64,000 nt of DNA, taken from positions 1-64,000 of the forward strand of contig PXRJ01000002.1 in NCBI GenBank assembly GCA_003021705.1, written 5' to 3'. A program made the position numbers and the translations under genes. The notes under the pieces were generated by a model that was given only the letters and a program-made list of their open reading frames with translations, was not told where the DNA came from and did not search any database. This document shows positions 36,320 through 45,395 of this stretch, one piece after another (the stretch's first letter is position 1; every line of letters starts with the position of its first letter). The stretch comes from Halobacteriales archaeon QS_3_64_16. GTDB taxonomy: Archaea > Halobacteriota > Halobacteria > Halobacteriales > Halococcaceae.

Positions 36320-37012
36320 ATGCAGGTCGCGATCGTCACCGTTGGCGACGAGATCCTCGCCGGTGAAACCGTCAATACGAACGCCGCCTGGCTCGGCGAA
36401 CGCCTCACCGAGCGGGGCGTCACCGTCTCCCGCGTCGTTACCCTCCCCGACCGGGTCGATGCCCTCGCCCACACTATCAACGAGTACCGCGCGGCCTACG
36501 ACGCCGTCCTCGTCACCGGAGGACTGGGCCCAACCCACGACGACCTGACGATGGAGGGCGTCGCCGCGGCCGTCGGCCGGGACCTCGAAGCGAGCGAGGA
36601 CGCCCTCGCGTGGCTCGAAGACCACGGGGGTTATGCCGCCGAGGACCTGGCGGCGGGCACGGTCCACCTCCCGGCCGGCGCGCGCGTGCTGCACAATGAG
36701 GCCGGCGTCGCGCCCGGCTGTGTGATCGAGTCGGTCTACGTTTTACCGGGTGTGCCCGAGGAGATGCAAGCGATGTTCGAACGGATCGAAGAGGAGTTTG
36801 CCGGTGAACCCCGCTACGTCGAGTCGATCGTCACCACCGAACCCGAGAGCGCGCTGCTCGATCGTTTCGAGGGGGTTCAGGAGGCCTTCGACGTTAAGAT
36901 CGGTAGCTACCCCGGCGAGAACGTCCGAATCCGAGTCGAGAGCGACGAGGAGAGAGAAGTCGAGAACGCCATCGCCTGGCTCCGCGAGCGAGTCGATCTC
37001 GCCGACGGCTGA
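36320..37012 (+). CDS. MoaB/CinA-type molybdopterin-binding domain protein
   Basis: This 230-residue protein begins at ATG 36320 with MQVAIVTVGDEILAGETVNTN, followed by WLGERLTERGVTVSRVVTLPD and DAVLVTGGLGPTHDDLTMEG, the MoCF/MoaB-domain signature also found at the N-terminus of CinA. The later PGVPEEMQAMFERIEEEF is typical of CinA-like proteins. The C-terminal amidase domain of full CinA is absent. Roles could be in molybdopterin metabolism or pyridine nucleotide salvage (ADP-ribose pyrophosphatase-like activity is reported for CinA). The frame is open upstream to 36179, but that sequence overlaps the sulfatase gene. Confidence 0.87.
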   Translation: MQVAIVTVGDEILAGETVNTNAAWLGERLTERGVTVSRVVTLPDRVDALAHTINEYRAAYDAVLVTGGLGPTHDDLTMEGVAAAVGRDLEASEDALAWLEDHGGYAAEDLAAGTVHLPAGARVLHNEAGVAPGCVIESVYVLPGVPEEMQAMFERIEEEFAGEPRYVESIVTTEPESALLDRFEGVQEAFDVKIGSYPGENVRIRVESDEEREVENAIAWLRERVDLADG

Positions 37013-37151
37013 CCTCCATTTCCTGACCACCTATCGAAAGAGGTACCTTCCGCGTGGTGACGCGAACCCGTCGCTGCTTTTCTCATCAGAATCCGTGTTT
37101 CTACCCGGAAAGACGCGAAGCTCCACACGCGTCGGTCGGCTACTCTCGTTT

Positions 37152-37427
37152 ATGCCGATCGTGCGTGAGGAGTCGGTACTCGATGGCGACCCCCGGATCG
37201 ATGGGACGAGGATCGGCGTGCATCACGTCTACGAACTCGCTATCGACGGCGACCACGCTCTCGCCGACGTGGCGGATCAACTCGACTGCTCGCTCGGGGA
37301 GATACACGAAGCACTCGCGTACTACTACAATCATCCCGATGAGATGCGCGAGGTCGAGCGCGAGCACGCAAAGACGCAGGAGTTACTCGCTCGACGAGCG
37401 TTGACACCGCCGGAATCGATCGAGTGA
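37152..37427 (+). CDS. DUF433-family antitoxin-like protein
   Basis: This protein of 91 residues is of the DUF433 type: VREESVLDGDPRIDGTRIGVHHVYEL and DVADQLDCSLGEIHEALAYYYNHPDEM match the family helix-turn-helix pattern. DUF433 proteins usually pair with DUF5615 PIN-like toxins and probably act as antitoxin and DNA-binding repressor. The stop TGA (37425-37427) overlaps the GTG start of the downstream toxin gene, the standard arrangement. Confidence 0.85.
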   Translation: MPIVREESVLDGDPRIDGTRIGVHHVYELAIDGDHALADVADQLDCSLGEIHEALAYYYNHPDEMREVEREHAKTQELLARRALTPPESIE

Positions 37428-37778
37428 CACATCTCCTCACCGACAAACACGTCTCCGAGCGTGTTCGTTACGACGCTGCGTTCGAAGGGCCACGACGTTC
37501 GTAGGGCGATCGAGGAACTCGGAGAGGGAACCGACGACTACGAACTGCTCAGCTACTGTGTGGAGAACGAAGCCACTCTGCTAACCCACGATAAGAAGGA
37601 TTTCGCAGGCGAAACCGAAACTACAGTGGATCACGATGGGATCGTGATCTACACGGACGCGAACTTCCTCCGCGATCGGCCCGAAGAAGCGGTTCGGACG
37701 CTCGAACGAGCGTTCGATCACTACCCTGCCCCCGAGCGACGGAACGAAATCGTCTGGCTCGACCAGTGGCGGGAATGA
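37424..37778 (+). pseudogene. DUF5615 PIN-like toxin, frameshifted near its start
   Basis: This is the partner of the DUF433 gene. Frame one, from the overlapping GTG at 37424, reads MTHLLTDKHVSERV, the expected DUF5615 start with the first acidic catalytic residue. It then needs a one-base shift near 37460 to continue as FVTTLRSKGHDVRRAIEELG, ENEATLLTHDKKDFAG and on to 37778. Unshifted, the first frame stops after about 25 residues. If the second frame is translated alone from its GTG (37461), the catalytic N-terminal Asp is lost. Either the toxin is inactivated or there is a sequencing error. Confidence 0.8.
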
Positions 37779-37864
37779 CGGGGTTCGGTGAGTCGCGATG
37801 ACGGTGCCGTATCCGAACTACGACGGTGCTATTCCCGCTGCTCTCGTTGGCCTCTCCGGCTCGC

Positions 37865-38002
37865 TCATCGGAAGAGGTAGGCCCACCACGCGAGGACGAT
37901 CGCGATGCCCGCAAGCGAGACGACGATCCCGGCACCGTTGATTACGCTTGGCACTACCTCTCCGGCCGACTGTAACAGTACGTCCCCGACGACTGCGTTC
38001 AT
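37865..38002 (-). CDS. Small single-helix membrane protein
   Basis: This 45-residue ORF begins MNAVVGDVLLQSAGEVVPSV and ends with a hydrophobic helix (about residues 21-43, INGAGIVVSLAGIAIVLAWW). The start at 38002 is chosen because residues upstream are Arg-rich and unlike a protein N-terminus. No family is recognised. It lies in a 365-base stretch between the toxin remnant and NAD kinase gene. Confidence 0.5.
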   Translation of the reverse strand: MNAVVGDVLLQSAGEVVPSVINGAGIVVSLAGIAIVLAWWAYLFR

Positions 38003-38143
38003 ACCCGGTCGTTTTCGGGGTACGCGCTTAACCCACACGATCGTCGGTTCCCGCTCGACCGCTCGACCCGCATGGATCAGTGCCCCACTGGCCCGATACC
38101 ACTCACCCGACAACGGTTTTCACCGCGGGGTTCTGGTATACCC

Positions 38144-39137
38144 ATGCGACGTATCGGCCTCGTGCTCAACCCGATCGCGGGCATGGGTGGACGGGTTGGG
38201 CTCAAGGGCACCGACGGCCAACTCGAAGCCGCCCGGGAGCGCGGCGCGACGCCCCGTGCGCCCGACCGCGCTCGCGAGGCGCTCGCTACTCTCCAGGATC
38301 GAGCGTCCGAATCGCTCGAAGTGTTCGCCTACGGCGACCCGATGGGCGCGACGGAGGCCCGCGAGGCGGGCTTCGACCCCGCAATCGTCGGCCACCCCGA
38401 AGGCAAAGAAAGTACCGCCGCCGACACCCAGGCGGCCGTCGAAGCGTTCGTCGCGGAGGACATCGATCTGCTGCTCTTCGTCGGCGGGGACGGCACCGCC
38501 GTCGATGTCGCCGAAGCGCTCGACGCGCTCGACGCCGACCTCCCGGTCCTGGGCGTGCCCGCCGGCGTGAAGGTCTACTCGGCGATATTTGCCGTCTCGC
38601 CCGCCGCGGCCGGCCGGATCGCCGCCGACTTCGATAGCACCGAGAAACGAGAAGTCTCCGATCTCGACGAAGAGGCTTACCGCGCCGGCGAAGTGAAGAG
38701 CGAACTCCGGGGCGTCGTTTCGGTCCCGGTGGCCGCCGAACTCCAATCGAGCAAGCAACTCGCCGGCGGCACGGTCGAAACCCTCGCCGCGGCTCGAGAT
38801 CGAGGGCTCGCCGCTGGGCGTCGATGTCTGGCGAAACGGCGAAGTGCTCGCGCTCGACGCGGCGGAAGCGGGGATTCTAAAACACTTAGGCGGGGAGAGC
38901 GTCGTCGTGGTCTCGCCGATCGGCGGCCAGGGGTTCGTCTTCGGACGCGGGAACGATCAGCTCTCCCCGGCTATCCTCGATCGTTCCGAAGTCGAGATCG
39001 TCGCCTCCCGGCCCAAGTTAGACGACATCGGCGTCCTTCGGGTAGATACCGGCGATCCCGATACTGATGAGAGTCTCCGGGGCTGGCACCGCGTTCGGGT
39101 CGGTCGGTTCGAACACCGCCTCGTCCAGGTAGTCTGA
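38144..39137 (+). pseudogene. ATP-NAD kinase-like protein, frameshifted
   Basis: This resembles the ATP-NAD kinase family of COG3199 type. The beginning MRRIGLVLNPIAGMGGRVGL and the nucleotide motif LLLFVGGDGTAVDVAEALDA, plus VLGVPAGVKVYSAIFAVSP, are intact. Near 38790-38800 the frame shifts by one base: the family continues in another frame as LEIEGSPLGVDVWRNGEVLA, ILKHLGGESVVVVSPIGGQG, GRGNDQLSPAIL, to TGA at 39135-39137. The unshifted frame runs on to 39067 as Arg-rich nonsense. The full product would be about 330 residues. A second, PpnK-type NAD kinase probably exists elsewhere in the genome and would compensate. Confidence 0.82.
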
Positions 39138-39233
39138 GCTACTCGGCCGCCTCGCCCGCATATTAATAGCCGACCAGTCGAGTATAAGGTGTCATAGCTA
39201 AGACTAAGGTCATTCCCGCCTATAGGCGAGCCA

Positions 39234-40268
39234 ATGGAAACCAGAAAGGTCCAGCGGCTGGGTCCCTCCACGCTGGCGATGACCCTGCCCGCCGAGTGGG
39301 CAAAGGCCCACGATGTCGAGAAGGGCGACGAGGTCTCGATCCGGACGAGCGGCAAAGGTACGTTGACTGTGATGCCCGAGTCCGCACGCACCGAGGAGTC
39401 CGAAGCGGTCATCCACGCCGACGGCCTCGACGCGGGGGCGGTCGAGCGCGCGATCGTCGCTCAGTACGTGCTCGGCCGGCGGGTGATCTACGTCGAGGCG
39501 GGCGAGGGCGCGACGCTCGGCAGCGAGCACATCAACGCTGTCTACAACGCAGAAACCCAGCTCATGGGACTGGGCGTGATCGAGGAGGCCCCCGAGCGCA
39601 TCGCGATCCGGTGTTCGGTCGATCCCGAGGATTTCACGCTAAATAACCTCCTCGAGCGGCTCGAACGCACCGGTTCCACGATGCGCAACGAGGCAATCAA
39701 GGCCCTGGCCCATGGCAATCCCGACCTCGCTCAGCGAGCCTTGAATCGCGAGCGCCAGGCGAACAAGATCTTCGTCCTCTTACTCCGGTTGATTTTCACC
39801 GCCTACCGGAACCCGAACCTCGCGCGGGCGGTCGGCCTCACCGACGGCTTCCCCCTCATCGGGTATCGCTCGATCGTGAAGAACCTGGAACTCACTGCCG
39901 ACAACGCAGAGGACATCGCAGAAACCGTCATAGAAACCAGGGGCCATACGCTCGACGTCGACGAGAAGACGATGCGCCGTATCAGAGAGTTCACCGACCA
40001 GGTCGACGAGATCTGTGAACTCGCGGTGAGCGCGGCCGTCGAGCGCGATTACGACCGGGCGACCCAGGTCAGAGAAACCTTCGCCGAAATCGCCGAGTGC
40101 GAACAGGAAATCCTCGCGGATCTCCCGGAGATGGACAACGTAGCCCTACTGCAGGTCAGGGAGGTCCTCGTGAGTCTCCAGCAAACGGCCCAGTACGCGG
40201 TTCGGAACGCCGAGATCGCGGCGAACTTAGCGCTCAACGAGGAGTCCGAACACGTCACGATCCGGTAA
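39234..40268 (+). CDS. PhoU-domain protein with N-terminal AbrB/SpoVT domain
   Basis: This archaeal phosphate uptake regulator-like protein has 344 residues. The N-terminal swapped-hairpin AbrB domain is METRKVQRLGPSTLAMTLPA...GDEVSIRTSGKGTLTVMPE (DNA-binding); two PhoU helical repeats follow (RNEAIKALAHGNPDLAQRAL and IREFTDQVDEICELAVSAAV). It may couple a phosphate or metal signal to transcription. No pst transporter genes are adjacent. A TATA-like AGTATAAGG lies at about 39180-39188. Confidence 0.88.
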   Translation: METRKVQRLGPSTLAMTLPAEWAKAHDVEKGDEVSIRTSGKGTLTVMPESARTEESEAVIHADGLDAGAVERAIVAQYVLGRRVIYVEAGEGATLGSEHINAVYNAETQLMGLGVIEEAPERIAIRCSVDPEDFTLNNLLERLERTGSTMRNEAIKALAHGNPDLAQRALNRERQANKIFVLLLRLIFTAYRNPNLARAVGLTDGFPLIGYRSIVKNLELTADNAEDIAETVIETRGHTLDVDEKTMRRIREFTDQVDEICELAVSAAVERDYDRATQVRETFAEIAECEQEILADLPEMDNVALLQVREVLVSLQQTAQYAVRNAEIAANLALNEESEHVTIR

Positions 40269-40347
40269 TCGCGTCGGTTCTCTCATTCCCTTTCCCCCTT
40301 CTCGATTAGTGCTCGATTCTCGGTTCTCGCGGCTTGTTGCGTGTCGC

Positions 40348-40593
40348 TTAGATGTCCCCCACTTCCGGGAGGATCCAGAGCGTCCCCTCCTCGGTCTCCC
40401 GGTGGGTCATCGCGTCCTCCTCTTCGAGCGTCCCCAGTGCTCGCTCGGCGGTTCGGTCCTCACAGCCAACGTGGTCTGCGATCTCGCCGGTGTAGGCCGT
40501 TCCATCGAGGTCCCGCATCGCTTCGAGGACGGTCTCGGGCGTAGCGCTCTCGTCCTCGCTGCTCGTGCTCTCCGTGCTCTCGTCGTCGGTCAT
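40348..40593 (-). CDS. Small winged-helix DNA-binding protein
   Basis: This 81-residue protein has an acidic Ser/Glu-rich N-terminus (MTDDESTESTSSEDESATPE) and then a compact winged helix: VLEAMRDLDGTAYTGEIADH followed by VGCEDRTAERALGTLEEEDA and a wing ending TLWILPEVGDI. It is a plausible small transcription factor. The start at 40593 avoids a basic upstream extension. Convergent with the PhoU-like gene. Confidence 0.7.
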   Translation of the reverse strand: MTDDESTESTSSEDESATPETVLEAMRDLDGTAYTGEIADHVGCEDRTAERALGTLEEEDAMTHRETEEGTLWILPEVGDI

Positions 40594-40739
40594 ACTCGCC
40601 CTAAACCCGGCCCGTGCATAGAAGTAGCGCCGTCGAGTCCGTGCCAACCGGGTTCCTATCAGGGAGCCAGCGTTCACGGCAGGAGGGCCGGCGGGGGAGG
40701 GCCCCAATCGACTTTAGGCTCCGGGCACTACTAGTAGGT

Positions 40740-41033
40740 ATGCCAACGTGGGTCGCACTCGTCGAGGTGACCGACGCCGAGTTCCAGAACCTCCAGGAAC
40801 TCACCTCGATTTGGGGTGACGTCCGACTGGAAGTCGAGGAGCTGAACTCCGAGATCGAGATCATCGACACCTACGCGTTGCTCGGTCGATACGACTTCCT
40901 GCTCGTCTTCGAGGCGCCCGACCGCGACGCGGTGTTCGAACTCTCCCTGGCCGTCGAACGCCAGGGACTGGACATGACGACGATGGAAGGCGTTCCGATC
41001 GATCACTTCGCGGAACTCGTCGCCGATCAGTAG
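40740..41033 (+). CDS. GYD-domain protein
   Basis: This 97-residue protein has the GYD-domain (dimeric ferredoxin-like) pattern: MPTWVALVEVTDAEFQNLQE, then IDTYALLGRYDFLLVFEAPD (the GxYD element) and a final VPIDHFAELVADQ. Function is unknown; the fold resembles small-ligand or stress proteins. The ATG at 40740 is preceded by an archaeal TATA-poor region; the frame upstream is not protein-like. Confidence 0.85.
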   Translation: MPTWVALVEVTDAEFQNLQELTSIWGDVRLEVEELNSEIEIIDTYALLGRYDFLLVFEAPDRDAVFELSLAVERQGLDMTTMEGVPIDHFAELVADQ

Positions 41034-41434
41034 TCCCTTTGGGATCGAACGGACTCCGCACGGGAGGACTGTTCTCACGCGCTCGAGATCACTGACCGGA
41101 GATGTGGCGCGCCGTGGCGATCGTTTACGATCGGTTCCGACGAGCCGTTGCTATCGATTACCCGGGTCCGCTAGACCAGCCGTTAGCGGGGAGCGATGGG
41201 GAATTCTCGGCCATCGTCGCTGTTTCGAGCGGAAACGAGCGGAACGGTGCCCCGGGACTATTACGGTCCCCCTCGCTGTACCGGACGGCGGGGCACCGGA
41301 CATTGCACCTGAGGGTCGCCCCGCCACCCTAACCCACGTACCGACGTATCGTCAGCGTATGGCAAGGAAACTCGCGAGCAACGGCTGGGCCGATCGTTTC
41401 GGTGCCCGGTTTCGACGTTCGTTTGCCGTCTCTC
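41034..41434. other. 401-base gap, no gene seen
   Basis: No supported gene is found. A small inverted repeat CGATCG-TTTA-CGATCG lies at 41118-41133, too generic (CGATCG is frequent here) to call an operator. The open frames crossing it are Arg/Pro-rich shadows. Confidence 0.4.
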
Positions 41435-41827
41435 TCATCGCGACGCGAGCATCGGCGGGACCGTCCGGCGATCGTCCTCAGGAGGATCGAGCGATCCGGA
41501 GCCATCGACAGCTCGGTCGCCCTGCCCGGGGTCGGCCGGCGGGCGGACCCCGAACTCCTCGAGAGTATGGTTTGGACCGGGACACGGTCCGCCGGGACAG
41601 CCGGGATCGAGGATGACCACCCCACAGTACCGACAACGATCGACCGCCATCGGCGCGCCCTCGACGTCGATCTCGTCGGGCACCGGGTCGTGACTGCGCG
41701 ATCGGCGCGAACGACCGGTCTTTTGCCCTCTCTTCCCAGCGCGGCCGTCGAACGGTTCGGGTCGGCCATCCTGCCCGCGCTCTTCGGGCGTCGCCGCGTC
41801 TCGACGCCGGCTCGTGAGTTCGTTCAT
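41435..41827 (-). CDS. Small cysteine-containing protein, possible zinc site
   Basis: This ORF of about 130 residues has a short zinc-finger-like core, MAVDRCRYCGVVILDPGCPG followed by GPCPGPNHTLEEF (CxxC...C...C...H). The rest is low-complexity: a basic N-terminal half and a Pro/Asp-rich C-terminus. Third positions around the core favour G/C, which supports coding, but the flanks are doubtful; the true gene may start at the internal ATG around 41650. No family is recognised. Confidence 0.45.
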   Translation of the reverse strand: MNELTSRRRDAATPEERGQDGRPEPFDGRAGKRGQKTGRSRRSRSHDPVPDEIDVEGAPMAVDRCRYCGVVILDPGCPGGPCPGPNHTLEEFGVRPPADPGQGDRAVDGSGSLDPPEDDRRTVPPMLASR

Positions 41828-41980
41828 GGACGGTTTCACCCCCGTCGGGAGGAGACGGGACCGCTCCCCCGGGCGTGCCTATTCGAAGGCGTTACGGAGG
41901 TATGAATGAGTGTATACAGGGCAGCGAAAGTGAAACTGATCGGTCGAGATCCTCTACGTCCGAATCCGACGCCGCCGCTC

Positions 41981-43054
41981 TCACCGCACGGCCGGCGCGA
42001 CCGGACTCTCCTCTCGGTCGGTGGAATCGAGGGCAGGGCTGGCTGGCGCTCCAATCCTCGTTTCGATCCCGCGGTCGTTCGTTCCCCCGCCGGACGCGTT
42101 TTTCGTCCCGAGCAGGTCGGTCTCCAGTTGGGTTTGGTAGGTCAGGACGTCGATCGGGAGTTGCACCGTGCCGACGACCGGGAGGTCGGCCTGGAGTCGG
42201 AAAGTCACCCGGACGGTCGTCTCCTGGTTCTGCCGGAGGTGGGTGACCCACCACTCGTCGAGCCGGGTCGCATCGATCGTGATCGTCGTGTTGACCGGCG
42301 TCACCTGCCCGGAATCGAGCACGCGAACACTCTCGGTAGAACCGTTGCCGACGCGGACGCCGTTCATCGAGACGGTGTAGCCCAGTTCCGTGATCGGGAC
42401 TGCCACGGGAAGCGGGTTGTAGACCCCGAAGGTCGCCTCGATCGGCGTTTCGGTCTCGCTCACCTCTCCCCACCCTGCGCTCGTCCGGTTGACGAACAGT
42501 ATCGGGCCCTCTCGGAAGGGAACGTCGGCGTTCACCGGCCGCGCCTCGTTCGAGTCGAAGGCGGCGAGTACGTCGGTCTCGATCGTCCGCCCGCCCGGGA
42601 TCGCGAAGGACTCGGCGAGCGCGGGCGAGTAGACCCGGGTGGCGATCGACACCTGCGTTCGTTCGCCCCGTCGAATGTGGCTCACCCACCACTCGGGGAT
42701 CTTCCCGTTGTCCATATGGGTCGTGATCGTTCGCGTCGAGGTTCCCGAGGGAAGCGAGACGCCGCGTCTGGTGCCCTGAGCCATCAAAACCCCGTTCATC
42801 TGGATAACGTGGGTGATCGTCGCGTTCGAGCGGTCGAGCCCGATCGGGTTGGGGTTCTCGACGAGTACTTCGGTTCGGATCGTCGTCGTGCTCTCGTTCA
42901 CCTCGGCGAAACGGCTCTCGCTCGAGACGACGCTTGGCACGCCGAGAAGTCCGAGCGCGAAGGCCCCGGCGACGCTCGCCACGAGGACCAGGGTCACGAC
43001 GAGGAGGGCTATCGCCACATTGGTATACCGACCGGTCTCAGGCCCGGGCGTCAT
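41981..43054 (-). CDS. Membrane-anchored protein with two WHy/LEA14-like domains
   Basis: This protein of 357 residues starts with one transmembrane helix (about residues 12-34, VAIALLVVTLVLVASVAGAF) and then two WHy-type (LEA14, water stress and hypersensitive response) beta domains. The first is marked by TIRTEVLVENPNPIGLDRSN and the second by PIEATFGVYNPLPVAVPITE; each has the NPxP element. Each domain also has a WWVSHIR/WWVTHLR motif, so the pair looks like an internal duplication. Outside-facing, N-terminally anchored. Desiccation-type protection is a family-based inference. An ATG at 43081 is an alternative start. Confidence 0.85.
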   Translation of the reverse strand: MTPGPETGRYTNVAIALLVVTLVLVASVAGAFALGLLGVPSVVSSESRFAEVNESTTTIRTEVLVENPNPIGLDRSNATITHVIQMNGVLMAQGTRRGVSLPSGTSTRTITTHMDNGKIPEWWVSHIRRGERTQVSIATRVYSPALAESFAIPGGRTIETDVLAAFDSNEARPVNADVPFREGPILFVNRTSAGWGEVSETETPIEATFGVYNPLPVAVPITELGYTVSMNGVRVGNGSTESVRVLDSGQVTPVNTTITIDATRLDEWWVTHLRQNQETTVRVTFRLQADLPVVGTVQLPIDVLTYQTQLETDLLGTKNASGGGTNDRGIETRIGAPASPALDSTDREESPVAPAVR

Positions 43055-43192
43055 CGCACCTTCTCGTGGGCCCGCGGTCATAACCCTTGCACACGGGGAC
43101 GGCCACGCTCCCCGGGCGAGCGGACGCGTTCGCTCGTTTCCGACCGAGGAGTTTACCTGTAGCTTTATTCCGTCGGTGTGCTATGTCGGCGT

Positions 43193-45268
43193 ATGCGGCG
43201 ACGGCAGTTCCTCTCTGCAGCCACGGTGAGCGCCTCGATCGGCATCGCTGGCTGTGCCGATCGCACGGAGACCGCCGAGGAGGGAACAGCCACCGATCGT
43301 CCAGCGACTACCGGTCGAACGGCCACGACCGACACCGCCGAACCCAGCGTCGAAGACGATCTCGAGGACCGACGGACGGATTTCCTCTGGGCCGAACGAC
43401 CGCTCTGGACGGACGAGACGGTTCGCCGGAACCTCTTCGCGTTCGCTTCTCGCCACGACCTCGCCGTGCTCCTCGCGAAGCCGGCACCGAGTGATGCCTC
43501 CCTCGCCACCCTCGAGGCGGCGCTCGCGACCGCGGCCGAAGCGGGAATCGAAGCGTGGCTCAACGTCGGCGTACTAAGCGAGGTGCCTGCCCCGGCGTTC
43601 GTCGCCGACCGGAGCCGGCGGGAGACCCACCTGCGGCGGCTCGAAGACATCGTAACCCGCTATCGGGACTTCTTCCCCGCCGGCCGAGTCGTGCTCTGGC
43701 AGGAAGCGCCGGTCGGCGGCGCGTGGGTCGAGGGCGGGTACTGGAACGACGACGCCGTTAGCAATCTCGAACGATTGGGTCCCGAGATATTCGCCGCCCA
43801 GCAGCGCACGATCAGGGCGGTCGCGCCCGAGGTAGATGTCGGGATCTTCGTTCACTTCCCCTACATCATTTCCTCCCGCCAGCCCGAGACGTTCGCAACC
43901 CTGACGGAGGAGCTTGCCCGCGTCGGGGCGCGGCCGGACTTCGCGTTCGTCGACTTCTATCGGGGCTGGTACGAGAAGGACGTCGGCCCGGAGCCAGCTA
44001 ACAACGCGATCCGGAGTCTCATCACCACTGCCAGTGAACACCTCGGCGGTCGGGAGGTCCTCTATCTCGGCGAGAGCCACACCATCAACCCCCAGTACAC
44101 GCCGAGCAGACAAGCGATCGAGATGGATCTGCGAGCCTCCCAAGCCGCCGACGGCCGGGGCTGGTACGCCCGCACGCGCTATCTGGCGACCGAACGCGGC
44201 TTCGATCCGTTCGTCCCGAACGTCGAGTCCGCTACCGGCCTTCGAGAGGAGTCCCGTGCCAGTACGTTCACCTTCGCCCGGGATCGGTACTGCTACGCCT
44301 ACGCGTCGCTGCTCACGCGGCGGGCGGACTATGGTCCACGCGAGCGCTTCGACCTCTGGATTCATGGTGCCGATCTCGACTTCTACGATCACGAACTCTC
44401 CGTGCGGACGGTCGATGGCGACTGGGAATTTCTCGCCGATATCAGTGGCTACCTGGACGGCGCGTACCCCTACAGCGGCGAGACGGGTGAGCACGTCGCG
44501 ATCGTCCACGCGCTCGATTGCGATCGGTTCGTCGGGAAAAATGGAGCTCTCGATCTCCGGATCGATACGAGTTCGACGGCCGACGGCGCGGAGCTGCTAT
44601 CGGTTGCCGCAGTGCCCTTCGACGTCGGGACCTATCGCTCGGAGAAGGGCGCGCTCGCACTGACCGAGGATTCACGACTCCCGTCCTCCTGTCTCGGTTA
44701 CACGGCTTTGGATACCTCGCTCGAACCGGGCGGCTCCCATCGCGTTCGCCTGCCGATCGCAGGCCCCGACGAACCGGACGAACCTGACAGCGCTACCGTG
44801 TCCGAGAACCCCGATGGTCCAAACGGCCTCGGTGCGCTCCTCTTTCCGGAGCACCGTTCCCAGCGACGCCAACTACAGGCTATCGAGGCCGACGACGACT
44901 TCCGACCTGGAGACCTTCTCGATCTCTGGATCGCCACGAACGGGGCCGCCGGAACGGAGCTCGCGGACTCGCTATCCGTTTCGAGCGAGGACGGCACCGA
45001 TCGTCGATTCCTCGCCGAGGCGAGCGTCGCGGCCTCCGCGACCGACGATGGAATCGTTTACTACGGTCTCGATCGCTCCTCTTTTCTGGATCGAACCAGT
45101 GGGGGACTCGCTATCGACATCGAGAGCGCGGACTCCCAGGCAGCGATCGAGGCCATGTATGCGATGCCGTACTTCGGCAGTGACACCTTCGTGACTGCTT
45201 CCCGGGCCGTTTCACTGCTGAGCGATACTCCTGCCGACGTCCGAACGCTCAGCCTGGCACATAGCTAG
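43193..45268 (+). CDS. Large Tat-exported lipoprotein with duplicated C-terminal beta module, function unknown
   Basis: This secreted protein has about 691 residues. The N-terminus MRRRQFLSAATVSASIGIAG and the following Cys form a Tat signal and lipobox; a Ser/Thr/Glu linker follows. Residues about 65-350 read as an alpha/beta (TIM-barrel-like) domain with VVLWQEAPVGGAWVEGGYWN, VGIFVHFPYIISSRQPE and FVDFYRGWYEK, containing acids that could be catalytic. The C-terminal half contains a repeat: FDLWIHGADLDFYDHELSVR (about 390) is echoed by LLDLWIATNGAAGTELADSL (about 580), each about 100 residues and ending AVPF/AMPYF. It may bind or hydrolyse extracellular glycans, but no family was recognised. 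Confidence 0.75.
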   Translation: MRRRQFLSAATVSASIGIAGCADRTETAEEGTATDRPATTGRTATTDTAEPSVEDDLEDRRTDFLWAERPLWTDETVRRNLFAFASRHDLAVLLAKPAPSDASLATLEAALATAAEAGIEAWLNVGVLSEVPAPAFVADRSRRETHLRRLEDIVTRYRDFFPAGRVVLWQEAPVGGAWVEGGYWNDDAVSNLERLGPEIFAAQQRTIRAVAPEVDVGIFVHFPYIISSRQPETFATLTEELARVGARPDFAFVDFYRGWYEKDVGPEPANNAIRSLITTASEHLGGREVLYLGESHTINPQYTPSRQAIEMDLRASQAADGRGWYARTRYLATERGFDPFVPNVESATGLREESRASTFTFARDRYCYAYASLLTRRADYGPRERFDLWIHGADLDFYDHELSVRTVDGDWEFLADISGYLDGAYPYSGETGEHVAIVHALDCDRFVGKNGALDLRIDTSSTADGAELLSVAAVPFDVGTYRSEKGALALTEDSRLPSSCLGYTALDTSLEPGGSHRVRLPIAGPDEPDEPDSATVSENPDGPNGLGALLFPEHRSQRRQLQAIEADDDFRPGDLLDLWIATNGAAGTELADSLSVSSEDGTDRRFLAEASVAASATDDGIVYYGLDRSSFLDRTSGGLAIDIESADSQAAIEAMYAMPYFGSDTFVTASRAVSLLSDTPADVRTLSLAHS

Positions 45269-45395
45269 GAGTAGCCCTCTCTCGACGTCCCGACACGTGC
45301 GTTCTCCGAAGGCCGTCCCGGTGCTCCAGTGCTCCGATCGGTTCCGGTCGGGTCGGTTCCACATGACCTATATCCCGGGCGGATCGACCCTCGGT

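Noticed and set aside
41118-41133. Inverted repeat CGATCG-TTTA-CGATCG as an operator
   Set aside because: CGATCG occurs very often in this genome and no gene start is close enough.
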